Positions 1 to 7,195 of a stretch of 16,549 nucleotides of DNA are shown here, in pieces. Below the pieces are notes generated by a model, which ran no database searches, was not told where the DNA came from, and saw nothing but the letters and a program-made list of their open reading frames with translations. The DNA is from Aquificaceae bacterium (GTDB lineage Bacteria; Aquificota; Aquificia; Aquificales; Aquificaceae): positions 1-16,549 of the forward strand of contig WGFS01000118.1 of assembly GCA_015492115.1 (NCBI GenBank). Reading direction: 5' to 3'. A program made the position numbers and the translations under genes. Positions within the stretch are counted from its first letter, which is position 1. Every line of letters begins with the position of its first letter.

Positions 1-930
1 AGCGTCCTCAACAAGAAGAGGAGGTTCATAGAGGAACACAGGGAGCTCTATCCCACCTTCTTCTACTACATGAAGGACCTTTCTACCCTCTTCAACACCG
101 TATCCCTCCAGGGAGGGCACGAGGGTCTGATAAACTTTGGTTTCGTGAAGTACGACCCTTCGGGTCGTGTGCTTGAGGAGGAATCCGGGCTCTTCCACCC
201 GGAGGGGCTCTCCTTTGCGAGAGAGGTGGCGGACTTCATACTCTCCGAGCTGGAGAGCTTCATGCGGGAGGACGGGATACCCTGGAACTTTGAGTACGCT
301 CCCGGAGAAACCGCTGGACCCAAGCTCGCCCAGAAGGATCTCCTCTTCTTCAAAGACCTCTCCGAAGGCAGAATGGACAGATACAGGCTTTACAGGGAGT
401 ACTGGGAGGGTAAGGTTGATGGGGTTCCACCCTACGTCAAGGGTAGCCCGGAGGGTTCTGGAGTGTTCCTTACAGCGGGCTTTCAGCCCCCTTACGACGC
501 TCCTTTGGGCAGACAGCTTGAGGTGTCCTCCCAGACCCAGAGGTTTGCGACAGGTGGGAGCATACAGCACATATTCCTTAACGAGAAGCCAGACAAGTCC
601 TCCGCTCGTGAGTTCGTCAAGAGGCTCTTTGAGAGACTACCCATAATCTACATAACCCTCACACCGACGATGAGCGTATGCAACTCCTGCGAGGCAAAGG
701 TGGCGGGCGAAAGGCATCAGTGTCCTCACTGTGGCTCTGAAGACACCGTTGTCTATTCAAGAGTCATAGGCTACTACAGACCTATAGCGAGGAAGGTGAA
801 GAGGGTGGACAGAGAGAAATTCATCTACGAAGGAGAGGAGAACTACTGGCAGGGCGGAAGGAGGGCTGACTGGGTGACGAGGAGCAAGGTTGAGGTTGTG
901 GAGCTGATGGAGGCTACAAGATGGGAATGA
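1..930 (+). CDS. nrdD: Anaerobic (class III) ribonucleoside-triphosphate reductase, C-terminal part
   Basis: The reading frame is open from the first base, so the start lies outside the window; 309 residues are visible. Class III reductases make deoxyribonucleotides without oxygen, using a glycyl radical. The C-terminal zinc site is present as two CxxC pairs (codons at 679-690 and 721-732). The glycyl-radical motif RVIGYYRP follows, with the radical Gly at 769-771. After it comes a tail of about 50 residues, with a W..GRRAD stretch near the end that recalls the usual NW..GK..EF tail; about 20 residues appear to be inserted between them. The stop codon overlaps the nrdG start, so the two genes are probably translationally coupled. 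Family assignment is secure from the zinc and glycyl motifs plus the neighbouring activase. Confidence 0.95.
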   Translation, partial: SVLNKKRRFIEEHRELYPTFFYYMKDLSTLFNTVSLQGGHEGLINFGFVKYDPSGRVLEEESGLFHPEGLSFAREVADFILSELESFMREDGIPWNFEYAPGETAGPKLAQKDLLFFKDLSEGRMDRYRLYREYWEGKVDGVPPYVKGSPEGSGVFLTAGFQPPYDAPLGRQLEVSSQTQRFATGGSIQHIFLNEKPDKSSAREFVKRLFERLPIIYITLTPTMSVCNSCEAKVAGERHQCPHCGSEDTVVYSRVIGYYRPIARKVKRVDREKFIYEGEENYWQGGRRADWVTRSKVEVVELMEATRWE

Positions 931-1535
931 GGTTCGTCTCCTACACTATCTCCTCCAAGGATGTCCCCGGAAGGTGGAGCCTCGTCCTCTTTATGAAGGG
1001 ATGCAACTTCAGGTGCAGACACTGCCACAACTGGAGGCTCGTAACCGGCGATGAGAAGGATGACATAACGGAGAGGGAGGTTTTATGCGAGGTTAGCTCA
1101 AACCCCGTTACCGACACCCTTGTCCTCTCAGGGGGTGAGCCGACAGTCCACAACCCACAGAAACTCATTGACTTCGTGCTCAGGGTCAAGAGCAAGAACC
1201 CACTGCTTAAGGTCAGGGTGGACACCAACGGATACGCACCGCAGGTTCTTGAGAAGCTCAGGGAAGTTGTTGATGGCTTTGCGGTGGATATAAAGTCCCC
1301 CATAGGCAGATCGTCAAGGTATTCTTACACAGCGGGCAGGAAGGTTGACACCATAAGGATAAGGGACAGCGCCTACATAGCGGATGGACTTCCTCTGACC
1401 ATCTTCAGAACGCCCAAGTACCCCTGGTTGACGGAAGGGGAGTTTGCGGAGATAGAGGAGTTCGTCTCCTCACTGCGCTCTCCCTGGTATCTGAACGAGT
1501 TCTATGAGGTTCCCTCATGTCCCTTTAACGTTTAG
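921..1535 (+). CDS. nrdG: Anaerobic ribonucleotide reductase activating protein (radical SAM)
   Basis: This radical SAM enzyme would install the glycyl radical on NrdD. The cluster motif CxxxCxxC is at C28, C32 and C35, followed by HNW, as in NrdG-type activases. An SGGEPT motif for SAM binding lies near residues 69-74. At 204 residues it fits the shorter NrdG2-like (TIGR02495) group. ATG at 921 is preferred because a GGAGG at 909-913 sits 7 nt upstream; a second in-frame ATG at 927 makes an ATGA overlap with the nrdD stop and is the alternative. The 3' end overlaps the convergent radical SAM gene by 21 bp. nrdDG indicates growth without oxygen, consistent with the denitrification genes downstream, but the pair is probably a separate transcription unit. 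Confidence 0.93.
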   Translation: MGMRFVSYTISSKDVPGRWSLVLFMKGCNFRCRHCHNWRLVTGDEKDDITEREVLCEVSSNPVTDTLVLSGGEPTVHNPQKLIDFVLRVKSKNPLLKVRVDTNGYAPQVLEKLREVVDGFAVDIKSPIGRSSRYSYTAGRKVDTIRIRDSAYIADGLPLTIFRTPKYPWLTEGEFAEIEEFVSSLRSPWYLNEFYEVPSCPFNV

Positions 1536-2456
1536 ACAGGCTTCTCTTCGTGCACCCTGATGGGAACCTCTCCTCTCAAGTTCTCTCTCTATCCTGTTTA
1601 TAACCTCAAGCTTTCTCTCGTAGGTGCAGTAATCGGGCGATATAAGGGCGGGTTTCTTAGCCTCCGCTGTGAGTCTGTGAACCACCGTCTCCGGGTGGAT
1701 CAGTTCAAGCATATCCGCTGTGTACCTCGCGTACTCTTCAAGGCTAAGCGTCCTGAACTCTCCTGTGAGGAAGAGCTTTGCGAGGGCTGTGTTTCTCATT
1801 ACGTAAACGGGATGTATCTTTATCCCCTCCACAGCGAGGGCGGAGAGGAGCCTGGCTGTTTCCAGGTAGTCCTCCCTTCCCTCTCCGGGGAGCCCAACTA
1901 TGGTGTGTACGCAGACCTTTAAACCATGCCTCTTTGCCCTCAGGACAGCGTCAACGAGGTCTGAAACCCCGTGTGCCCTGTTTATCCTCTTTAAAGTCTC
2001 AAAGTTGGCGGACTGAAGACCGAACTCTATCCACACCTCGTATCCTCTATCTCTGTAGGAGGAAAGGAGTTCAAGAACCTCATCGGGTGCGCAGTCGGGC
2101 CGGGTTCCCACATCAAGTCCGACCACCTCTTCATACTCGGTAGCGGTGTTGTAGAGTTCCTTTAGCGTGTCCAGTTCCCCGTAGGTGTTGGTGTAGGACT
2201 GGAAGTAAACGAAGAAGAGGGTCTTCCTCCCGTACCTCTCCCTGCCCCTCCTTATACCCTCCTCTATCTGCTTTCTCAGGGATGTTCTGGAGGAGAGGTG
2301 CTCCGGTCTTGAACCCCTGTAGCAGTATATACATCCTCCTCTCCCTTTCGTCCCGTCTATGTTTGGACAGGTGAAGGGAAGGGCGACCGGGATCTTCTGA
2401 ACCCTCCTTCCAAAGGTCTCCTTTGCATAGAACCTGAAATGGTTTATTCTCTCCAT
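1515..2456 (-). CDS. YhcC/TIGR01212-family radical SAM protein
   Basis: A 313-residue radical SAM protein of the TIGR01212 family (E. coli YhcC, B. subtilis YtqA). The family's cluster pattern is visible: C30, then C42 and C45 in a GGCIYC context after CPNIDGT. The N-terminal HFRFYAKETFGRRVQKIPV is the usual start of this family, which supports ATG at 2456 as the true start. A VGLPGE motif and an EFGLQS segment are further core elements. From memory, B. subtilis YtqA has been linked to conversion of a wobble-uridine modification in tRNA; whether this homologue does the same is inference. It has no Shine-Dalgarno sequence, and its predicted transcription start falls on the ATG. It is divergent from the nos operon and overlaps nrdG at its 3' end. 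Confidence 0.9.
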   Translation of the reverse strand: MERINHFRFYAKETFGRRVQKIPVALPFTCPNIDGTKGRGGCIYCYRGSRPEHLSSRTSLRKQIEEGIRRGRERYGRKTLFFVYFQSYTNTYGELDTLKELYNTATEYEEVVGLDVGTRPDCAPDEVLELLSSYRDRGYEVWIEFGLQSANFETLKRINRAHGVSDLVDAVLRAKRHGLKVCVHTIVGLPGEGREDYLETARLLSALAVEGIKIHPVYVMRNTALAKLFLTGEFRTLSLEEYARYTADMLELIHPETVVHRLTAEAKKPALISPDYCTYERKLEVINRIERELERRGSHQGARREACLNVKGT

Positions 2457-2461
2457 GGTAA

Positions 2462-2490
2462 ATTATGACTAACTCATAAAGAATTGACAA
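2462..2490 (-). promoter_or_regulatory. Predicted promoter of the radical SAM gene, likely leaderless
   Basis: On the minus strand TTGTCA (2490-2485) is followed after 17 nt by CATAAT (2467-2462); each matches sigma-70 consensus at five of six positions. Only 5 nt separate the -10 from the ATG at 2456, so transcription would begin at or next to the start codon. The -35 shares five bases with the -35 of the divergent nos promoter. Confidence 0.6.
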
Positions 2491-2511
2491 ATCTGATTCG
2501 GATCATAAAAT
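2484..2511 (+). promoter_or_regulatory. Predicted promoter of the cytochrome c-nos operon
   Basis: A perfect TTGACA (2484-2489) is followed after 16 nt by TAAAAT (2506-2511). Transcription would begin near 2518, giving a leader of about 15 nt that contains GGAGG at 2521-2525 before the ATG at 2533. Two palindromes overlap the spacer and -10, which suggests direct control by a repressor. Confidence 0.65.
2493..2506. promoter_or_regulatory. FNR/DNR-like half-palindrome inside the nos promoter
   Basis: CTGAT-TCGG-ATCAT resembles the Crp/Fnr-superfamily consensus TTGAT-N4-ATCAA, with four of five bases kept in each arm. It lies between the -35 and -10, not near -41.5, so if real it would repress or belong to another promoter. 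It shares bases with the longer palindrome at 2502-2518 and may be only a by-product of it. Confidence 0.3.
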
Positions 2512-2518
2512 TTATGAT
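2502..2518. promoter_or_regulatory. Perfect 17-bp palindrome over the nos -10 and start site (candidate operator)
   Basis: ATCATAAA-A-TTTATGAT has perfect 8-bp arms around a single central base. It covers the -10 hexamer and the predicted transcription start of the cytochrome c-nosZ operon, a classic place for a repressor. The arm-1-arm layout recalls NsrR/Rrf2-type operators, although the bases differ from the proteobacterial NsrR consensus. The Rrf2 gene downstream of the operon is the obvious candidate partner (inference). One arm, ATCATAAA, recurs at 13231-13238 in the other large promoter region. Confidence 0.5.
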
Positions 2519-2532
2519 AAGGAGGTTAAGAT

Positions 2533-2868
2533 ATGCGAATATTACCAATCGCTTATCTACTTATAATCGCCCTCTCCTTTGCTCAGGATATTCCTTCCCT
2601 GCTGAAGAGCAAAGGCTGTTTCTCCTGCCACGACGTAGAGAAGAGCAAGATAGGACCTCCTTACAAGGTAGTTGCCAGAGAGTACAAGGGCAAGCCCGAC
2701 GCGGTGAAAACGCTCGTTCAGAGCATAACCGGTGGGAGCGTCGGGAAGTGGCAGGGGCTCGCCAAAAAGTATGGCGTGAGGATAGGAGCCTTCTACATGC
2801 CCCGCCAGCCCGTTTCCAAGGAGGAGGCTGAGAAGATAGCCAAATGGATACTCTCTCTGGAGAAGTAA
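2533..2868 (+). CDS. Periplasmic monoheme cytochrome c (class I, c551/c552-like)
   Basis: A 111-residue precursor with a Sec signal peptide (about residues 1-18, ending SFAQ) and one heme site, C29-x-x-C32-H33. The distal ligand is probably M89 in a YMP context. It is the first gene of the nos operon and is preceded by a strong GGAGG at 2521-2525. Its likely role is to carry electrons in the periplasm to NosZ, and perhaps to the CuA subunit of the heme-copper enzyme further on; this is inferred from context. It resembles the cytochrome at 8698 (shared GKW segment and C-terminal EEAxxIxxWIL helix) but has about a dozen extra residues before the ligand methionine. The family is clear; the electron partner is not proven by sequence. 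Confidence 0.9.
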   Translation: MRILPIAYLLIIALSFAQDIPSLLKSKGCFSCHDVEKSKIGPPYKVVAREYKGKPDAVKTLVQSITGGSVGKWQGLAKKYGVRIGAFYMPRQPVSKEEAEKIAKWILSLEK

Positions 2869-2889
2869 TCAACTCTGGAGGTGATAGAT

Positions 2890-4896
2890 ATGAAGGGAGG
2901 AAGGCTTAAGAAGGTCGCCTTAGCGGTCATGGCGATCGCCGGTATTGGGGCTGTTTTCTCCCAGACAAAGAACCTGAGCAGGGAGTGGGAGGAGGCAGCC
3001 AAGAAGGTTTACGTCCCACCCGGGCAGTACGACGAGGTGTACGCTTTCCTGTCCGGAGGTTTTAACGGGCAACTCGGGGTCTACGGGATACCCTCCGGCA
3101 GACACATAAGGACCATCCCCGTTTTCTCGGTAAACCCGGAGAACGGATACGGATACTCCGAGGAGACCAAGGCTATGTTGATGACCTCCCACGGCTTCCT
3201 TCCCTGGGACGATACCCACCACCCTGAACTCTCTCAAACGAACGGTATCCCCGATGGGAGATGGATATTCATAAACGCCAACAACACCCCGAGGGTGGCG
3301 AGGATAGACCTCTCAGAGTTTAAGACGGTGGAGATAATTGAGATACCCAACTCCGCAGGGAACCACCCCTCATCCTTCATAACCCAGAACACCGAGTATG
3401 TGGTTGCGGGAACGAGGTTCAGCGTTCCTATACCACAGAAAGACTACCCTATAGCCCAGTATAAGAAGTGGGCGAAAGGAACGATAACCTTCATAAAGGT
3501 TGACAACTCCAAAGGTGAGAAGAACGACAGGATGTCCATAGCCTTCCAGCTACTCGTGCCCGGTTTTGACTACGATCTCGGGCACTGCGGGAAGGGACCA
3601 TCCCACGGATGGTGTTTCTTCACGAGCTACAACACGGAGCAGGCACATACTCTTTTGGAGATAAATGCCTCCAGAAAGGATAAGGATTTCATACTCGCTG
3701 TGAACTGGAAAAGGGCGGAGGAATGTCTCGCTCAGGGCAAGGGCAGGAAGGTGAAGACCGTTTACTACCACAACTATGTGGATCCAAAAACAGGGATAGC
3801 CAAAGCTGAGAGAAAAACGAAAGTTACCATGCTCCTGCCCAAAGATTGTCCCGGTGTCGCTTACTTCCTGCCCACTCCCAAGTCTCCCCACGGTGTAGAC
3901 GTTACCCCCGACGGTAAGTATATAGTGGGTAACGGTAAGCTTTCTGTAAACCAGCCCGTCCACTCCTTTGAGAAGATGATAAAGGCTATAAAGGAGAAGG
4001 CTTACGACGGTGTGATAGACGGCATACCCGTGCTCAAGTATGAGGCGGTCAACCACTGTGAGGTGAAGAACATCTGCCTTGGACCCCTTCACACCGAATT
4101 TGATGACAAGGGCTATGCCTACACCTCCTGCTTCATATCCTCTGAGGTGGTTAAGTGGGATCCCAAGACCTGTGAGGTAAAGGACAGGATACCTGTCTAC
4201 TACTCCATAGGACACCTGTCCGTGGTAGGAGGAGACAGCGCGAAGCCTTGGGGCAAATACCTCCTCGCCCTCAACAAGATAACCAAAGACAGGTACCTGC
4301 CTACGGGTCCAGAGCTACCCCAGTCGTGCCAGCTCATTGACATAAGCGGAGAGAAGATGAAGATGCTCCTTGACTTTCCCACCCAGGGTGAGCCCCACTA
4401 CGGGCAGATGATACCGGCGGATCTGGTGGTAAAGCACCAGAGGAAGATATACGAGCTCGGCAAGAATATGAACCCTTACGCTGTGAAATCGGAAGATGAG
4501 GCGATGAAGAGGGGTGTTGTCAGAAAGTGCAGGAGAGGAAAGTGTGAGGTTCATGTATTCCTCACAGCCATAAGGTCTCACTTCACCCCTGACAATGTGG
4601 AGGGGGTTAAGGTGGGAGATACCGTTTACTTCCACGTTACCAACATAGAACAGGACTGGGATATACCCCACGGTTTTGCTGTGTTCGGTGCGAGGAACTC
4701 CAACATCCTCATAATGCCCGGTGAGACAAGAACCCTGAAGTGGACCCCCAGAGAGCCGGGCGTCTACCCCTTCTACTGCACTGACTTCTGCTCCGCCCTT
4801 CACCAGGAGATGCAGGGATACGTGAGGGTTTCCCCTAAGAACGCAAAGGTTAAGGTCTGCTGGGGAAGCGGAGACAAGTGGGCGTGTGCGAAGTGA
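2890..4896 (+). CDS. nosZ: Nitrous oxide reductase, clade II, Sec-exported
   Basis: Reduces N2O to N2 in the periplasm. The N-terminus (KGGRLKK plus a hydrophobic stretch, cleavage near residue 25) is a Sec signal without the Tat twin-arginine motif, typical of clade II. Numbered from the ATG, the seven CuZ histidines are H110, H111, H159, H334, H401, H442 and H503. The CuA ligands are H594, C630, C634, H638 and M641 in the CTDFCSALHQEM segment, again clade II in style. The protein has 668 residues. An in-frame GTG at 2881 lies inside the ribosome site (GGAGG 2877-2881), so ATG at 2890 is chosen. It follows the cytochrome c gene by about 20 bp and precedes nosB by 15 bp. All copper ligands are intact, so it should be active. 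Confidence 0.98.
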   Translation: MKGGRLKKVALAVMAIAGIGAVFSQTKNLSREWEEAAKKVYVPPGQYDEVYAFLSGGFNGQLGVYGIPSGRHIRTIPVFSVNPENGYGYSEETKAMLMTSHGFLPWDDTHHPELSQTNGIPDGRWIFINANNTPRVARIDLSEFKTVEIIEIPNSAGNHPSSFITQNTEYVVAGTRFSVPIPQKDYPIAQYKKWAKGTITFIKVDNSKGEKNDRMSIAFQLLVPGFDYDLGHCGKGPSHGWCFFTSYNTEQAHTLLEINASRKDKDFILAVNWKRAEECLAQGKGRKVKTVYYHNYVDPKTGIAKAERKTKVTMLLPKDCPGVAYFLPTPKSPHGVDVTPDGKYIVGNGKLSVNQPVHSFEKMIKAIKEKAYDGVIDGIPVLKYEAVNHCEVKNICLGPLHTEFDDKGYAYTSCFISSEVVKWDPKTCEVKDRIPVYYSIGHLSVVGGDSAKPWGKYLLALNKITKDRYLPTGPELPQSCQLIDISGEKMKMLLDFPTQGEPHYGQMIPADLVVKHQRKIYELGKNMNPYAVKSEDEAMKRGVVRKCRRGKCEVHVFLTAIRSHFTPDNVEGVKVGDTVYFHVTNIEQDWDIPHGFAVFGARNSNILIMPGETRTLKWTPREPGVYPFYCTDFCSALHQEMQGYVRVSPKNAKVKVCWGSGDKWACAK

Positions 4897-4911
4897 TAGG
4901 GAGGTTGTGAG

Positions 4912-5502
4912 ATGAATGTCTTTTCCCGAGGGCTTCTCGCCCTCGCCTCTCTGCTTCTCGTAGGGGTTTTCTTCGTTCCACTCTGGAAGATAACCCTTCA
5001 GGCTCCACAGTATCCGGAGGGTCTGGGGATGCTTATATGGGTAAACAACATCACTGGAGAAAAGCCCCACGACCTTTACAACATAAATCTTCTCAACCAC
5101 TACATCGGGATGGCTCGTATAGAACCCGACAAGGTTCCCGAGCTGAAGGTGATGCCCTTTATCTTCGGCTTTCTTATACTTCTGGGTCTTCTGGGAGCTT
5201 TTATAGGGAAGAGGTGGGTCCTGAAGCTCTGGACTTCTCTCTTTGTTGTGTTCGGTGTGATAGGGATTGCGGACTTCTGGTGGTGGGAGTACAGGTACGG
5301 GCACAACCTCAATCCTAACGCTCCCATAAGGATACCGGGACTCGCCTATCAGCCTCCCCTTATAGGCTGTAAGACCCTCCTCAACATGCACGCCTGCTCA
5401 TGGCCCGATGTGGGAACTTACATAGCACTCGCATCCCTCATCCTCGGGATACTGGCACTCGCTATCGGCAGGTTAGTATCTTACGGGGCGGTAGAGACAT
5501 GA
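4912..5502 (+). CDS. nosB: NosB-like four-helix membrane protein
   Basis: A 196-residue integral membrane protein with about four transmembrane helices (near residues 7-27, 81-99, 104-122 and 165-187). The long loop between helices 1 and 2 and the one between helices 3 and 4 probably face the periplasm. In clade II nos clusters such as that of Wolinella, nosZ is followed directly by nosB, encoding a membrane protein of this kind. The name rests on position and topology more than on a motif. Its function in N2O reduction or NosZ maturation is not established. A GGGAGG site lies a few bases before the ATG. Its stop overlaps the nosL start as ATGA, indicating coupling. Confidence 0.75.
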   Translation: MNVFSRGLLALASLLLVGVFFVPLWKITLQAPQYPEGLGMLIWVNNITGEKPHDLYNINLLNHYIGMARIEPDKVPELKVMPFIFGFLILLGLLGAFIGKRWVLKLWTSLFVVFGVIGIADFWWWEYRYGHNLNPNAPIRIPGLAYQPPLIGCKTLLNMHACSWPDVGTYIALASLILGILALAIGRLVSYGAVET

Positions 5503-5972
5503 GATCCCTCCTGCTTCTACTGCCCCTCCTGCTCTTACTTGTTTCCTGTGAAACGAAGCCAACACCCGAGCCTATAAATTACGGTAAGGACGCCTGTGCA
5601 TTCTGCAGGATGATAATAGCGGACGCTGGCTTTGCGGGAGAGCTGAAGACAAAGAAGGGTAAGGTTTACAAGTTTGACTCCATAGAGTGCCTGGCGGGAT
5701 TCATACTGAGCGGTGGTGTTGGGAAAGAGGATATACTTGCCATGTGGGTCTCGGACTTTGCCCACAAGGGGAAGTTTATCAGGGTTGAGGATGCCAAGTT
5801 CCTGGTAAGCGATAGGATAAGGAGCCCTATGGGGCTCAACATATCCGCCTACAGCAGTGAGGAAGATCTGAAGGAAGCCTTCAGGAACTTTGGGGGCAGG
5901 ATAATGAGCTGGAAGGAGGTTCTCAACTACGTGAATGAGAAATGGAAGGACAGGCTATCTTCAAGGCACTGA
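5499..5972 (+). CDS. nosL: NosL copper chaperone lipoprotein
   Basis: A 157-residue lipoprotein that delivers Cu(I) for CuZ assembly in NosZ. The signal peptide ends in a lipobox LVSC with the lipidated Cys at position 17. The family's metal motif CAFCRM (C33, C36, M38) follows at the expected distance, with another Cys at 64. ATG at 5499 is chosen because it begins exactly at the signal peptide and overlaps the nosB stop as ATGA; the frame is open further upstream, but that part overlaps nosB and is not needed. The 3' end overlaps nosD by 31 bp. The family assignment is strong. Confidence 0.93.
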   Translation: MRSLLLLLPLLLLLVSCETKPTPEPINYGKDACAFCRMIIADAGFAGELKTKKGKVYKFDSIECLAGFILSGGVGKEDILAMWVSDFAHKGKFIRVEDAKFLVSDRIRSPMGLNISAYSSEEDLKEAFRNFGGRIMSWKEVLNYVNEKWKDRLSSRH

Positions 5973-7195
5973 TCTTTGTCCTCCTGCTCTCCTTTGCAGG
6001 GTTCCCTAAAACCATAGAGGTCTGCCCCGCCTGTCCTGTAAAAAGCATAAAAAGGGCTATAGAGCTCTCCGAGGACGGTGATACGGTGGTGGTGAGAGGA
6101 GGCGTTTACAGGGAGGGAACCCTGATCGTAAACAAGTCTATTAAGCTTCTGGGTGAAGGCAACCCGGTTATAGACGGCGAAGGCAGGTATGAGGTTATAA
6201 GGATAACAGCGGATAACGTCGTTGTGAAGGGACTGACGATAGTGGACTCCGGCAGGAGTGAGGTGGAGGACATAGCGGGGATAAAGGTAGAAGGTGCGAA
6301 GAACTGCGTGATAGAGGGGAACAAGCTCAAAAACAACTTCTGGGCTATATACCTCGCTAACGCAAGGAACTGCAGGGTGGTCAACAACTGGATAAAAGGA
6401 CCCTTCATCGTGGGTGAGGTCGCATCCGGGAACGGTATTCACATCTGGCACGCTAAAAGCATACTCGTGAAGGGAAACTACATAACCGGACACAGGGACG
6501 GCATATACTTTGAGTTCGTTGAGGACAGCCTTATAGAGGGCAACACCTCGGAGGGAAACTGGAGGTACGGACTCCACTTTATGTTTTCCCACCGGGACAG
6601 GTATGTGAACAATACATTCAGGAGGAACGGGGCTGGGGTGGCTGTCATGTATACCAAAAAGGTAGTTATGGAGGGAAACAGGTTTGAGGAGAACTGGGGA
6701 GGGTCCTCTTACGGACTTCTCCTGAAGGCTATAGACGACAGCGTGGTCAGGCACAACGTCTTCTTCAAGAATACGACGGGCATCCTTATGGACGAGTGCC
6801 AGAGGACGAGAATAGAGGAGAACGACTTTGTGGAGAACGGCTGGGCTTTAAGGATATGGGCAAACTCCTGGAACAACGTGATAAGGAGAAATAATTTCCT
6901 CGGGAACACCTTTGACGTTGCGACCAACAGCAGGATGAACCCGAACAGGATTGAAGAAAACTACTGGAGCTACTACAGGGGTTACGACCTGAACAGGGAC
7001 GGTGTGGGAGACATACCTTACAGACCTGTAAAGCTCTTCTCTTACATGGTTGAGAACAACCCGTCCTCCGCTGTGCTTCTTGAAAGTTTCTTTGTAGAGG
7101 TGCTCAACGTCGTTGAGGAAACCATGCCGGTGGTAATATCTGTTTCAGTTGAGGACGAAAGACCCCTCATGAGGAGGGTGGATTGGCGGAGATAG
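5942..7195 (+). CDS. nosD: NosD periplasmic copper-maturation protein (right-handed beta-helix)
   Basis: A 417-residue exported protein with an N-terminal signal peptide (about residues 1-21). The mature part is a right-handed beta-helix of CASH-type repeats, seen as recurring N-hydrophobic-x-N patterns such as GNxLxNN and EENDF from about residue 60 to 330. A CPAC segment near the mature N-terminus also occurs in relatives. NosD works with NosF and NosY to build the copper sites of NosZ. The start overlaps nosL by 31 bp, and only a weak ribosome site is visible, so translational coupling is likely. The 3' end overlaps nosF by 13 bp. The C-terminal 70 residues leave the repeat pattern, as is usual in NosD. 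Confidence 0.95.
   Translation: MEGQAIFKALIFVLLLSFAGFPKTIEVCPACPVKSIKRAIELSEDGDTVVVRGGVYREGTLIVNKSIKLLGEGNPVIDGEGRYEVIRITADNVVVKGLTIVDSGRSEVEDIAGIKVEGAKNCVIEGNKLKNNFWAIYLANARNCRVVNNWIKGPFIVGEVASGNGIHIWHAKSILVKGNYITGHRDGIYFEFVEDSLIEGNTSEGNWRYGLHFMFSHRDRYVNNTFRRNGAGVAVMYTKKVVMEGNRFEENWGGSSYGLLLKAIDDSVVRHNVFFKNTTGILMDECQRTRIEENDFVENGWALRIWANSWNNVIRRNNFLGNTFDVATNSRMNPNRIEENYWSYYRGYDLNRDGVGDIPYRPVKLFSYMVENNPSSAVLLESFFVEVLNVVEETMPVVISVSVEDERPLMRRVDWRR

Noticed and set aside
70..930. nrdD start at the ATG at position 70
   Set aside because: The same frame is open to base 1 and the residues before this Met continue the NrdD domain, so the gene starts outside the window.
3550..4215. Minus-strand open frame (221 codons) opposite nosZ
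   Set aside because: It is a shadow of nosZ codons, without motif or start signal.
4315..5391. Long open frame (358 codons) on the minus strand opposite nosZ and nosB
   Set aside because: It lies opposite well-supported genes with intact copper ligands, has no family resemblance, and follows from codon bias that avoids stops on the other strand.
5400..5498. Upstream extension of nosL to an earlier ATG
   Set aside because: It would place about 33 polar residues before the lipoprotein signal and overlap nosB by 100 bp. The ATG at 5499 gives a normal signal peptide.
5927..6754. Long minus-strand open frame (275 codons) opposite nosD
   Set aside because: NosD is clear in the plus frame. The antisense product is low-complexity in Val/Tyr/Pro/His and has no ribosome site of note.
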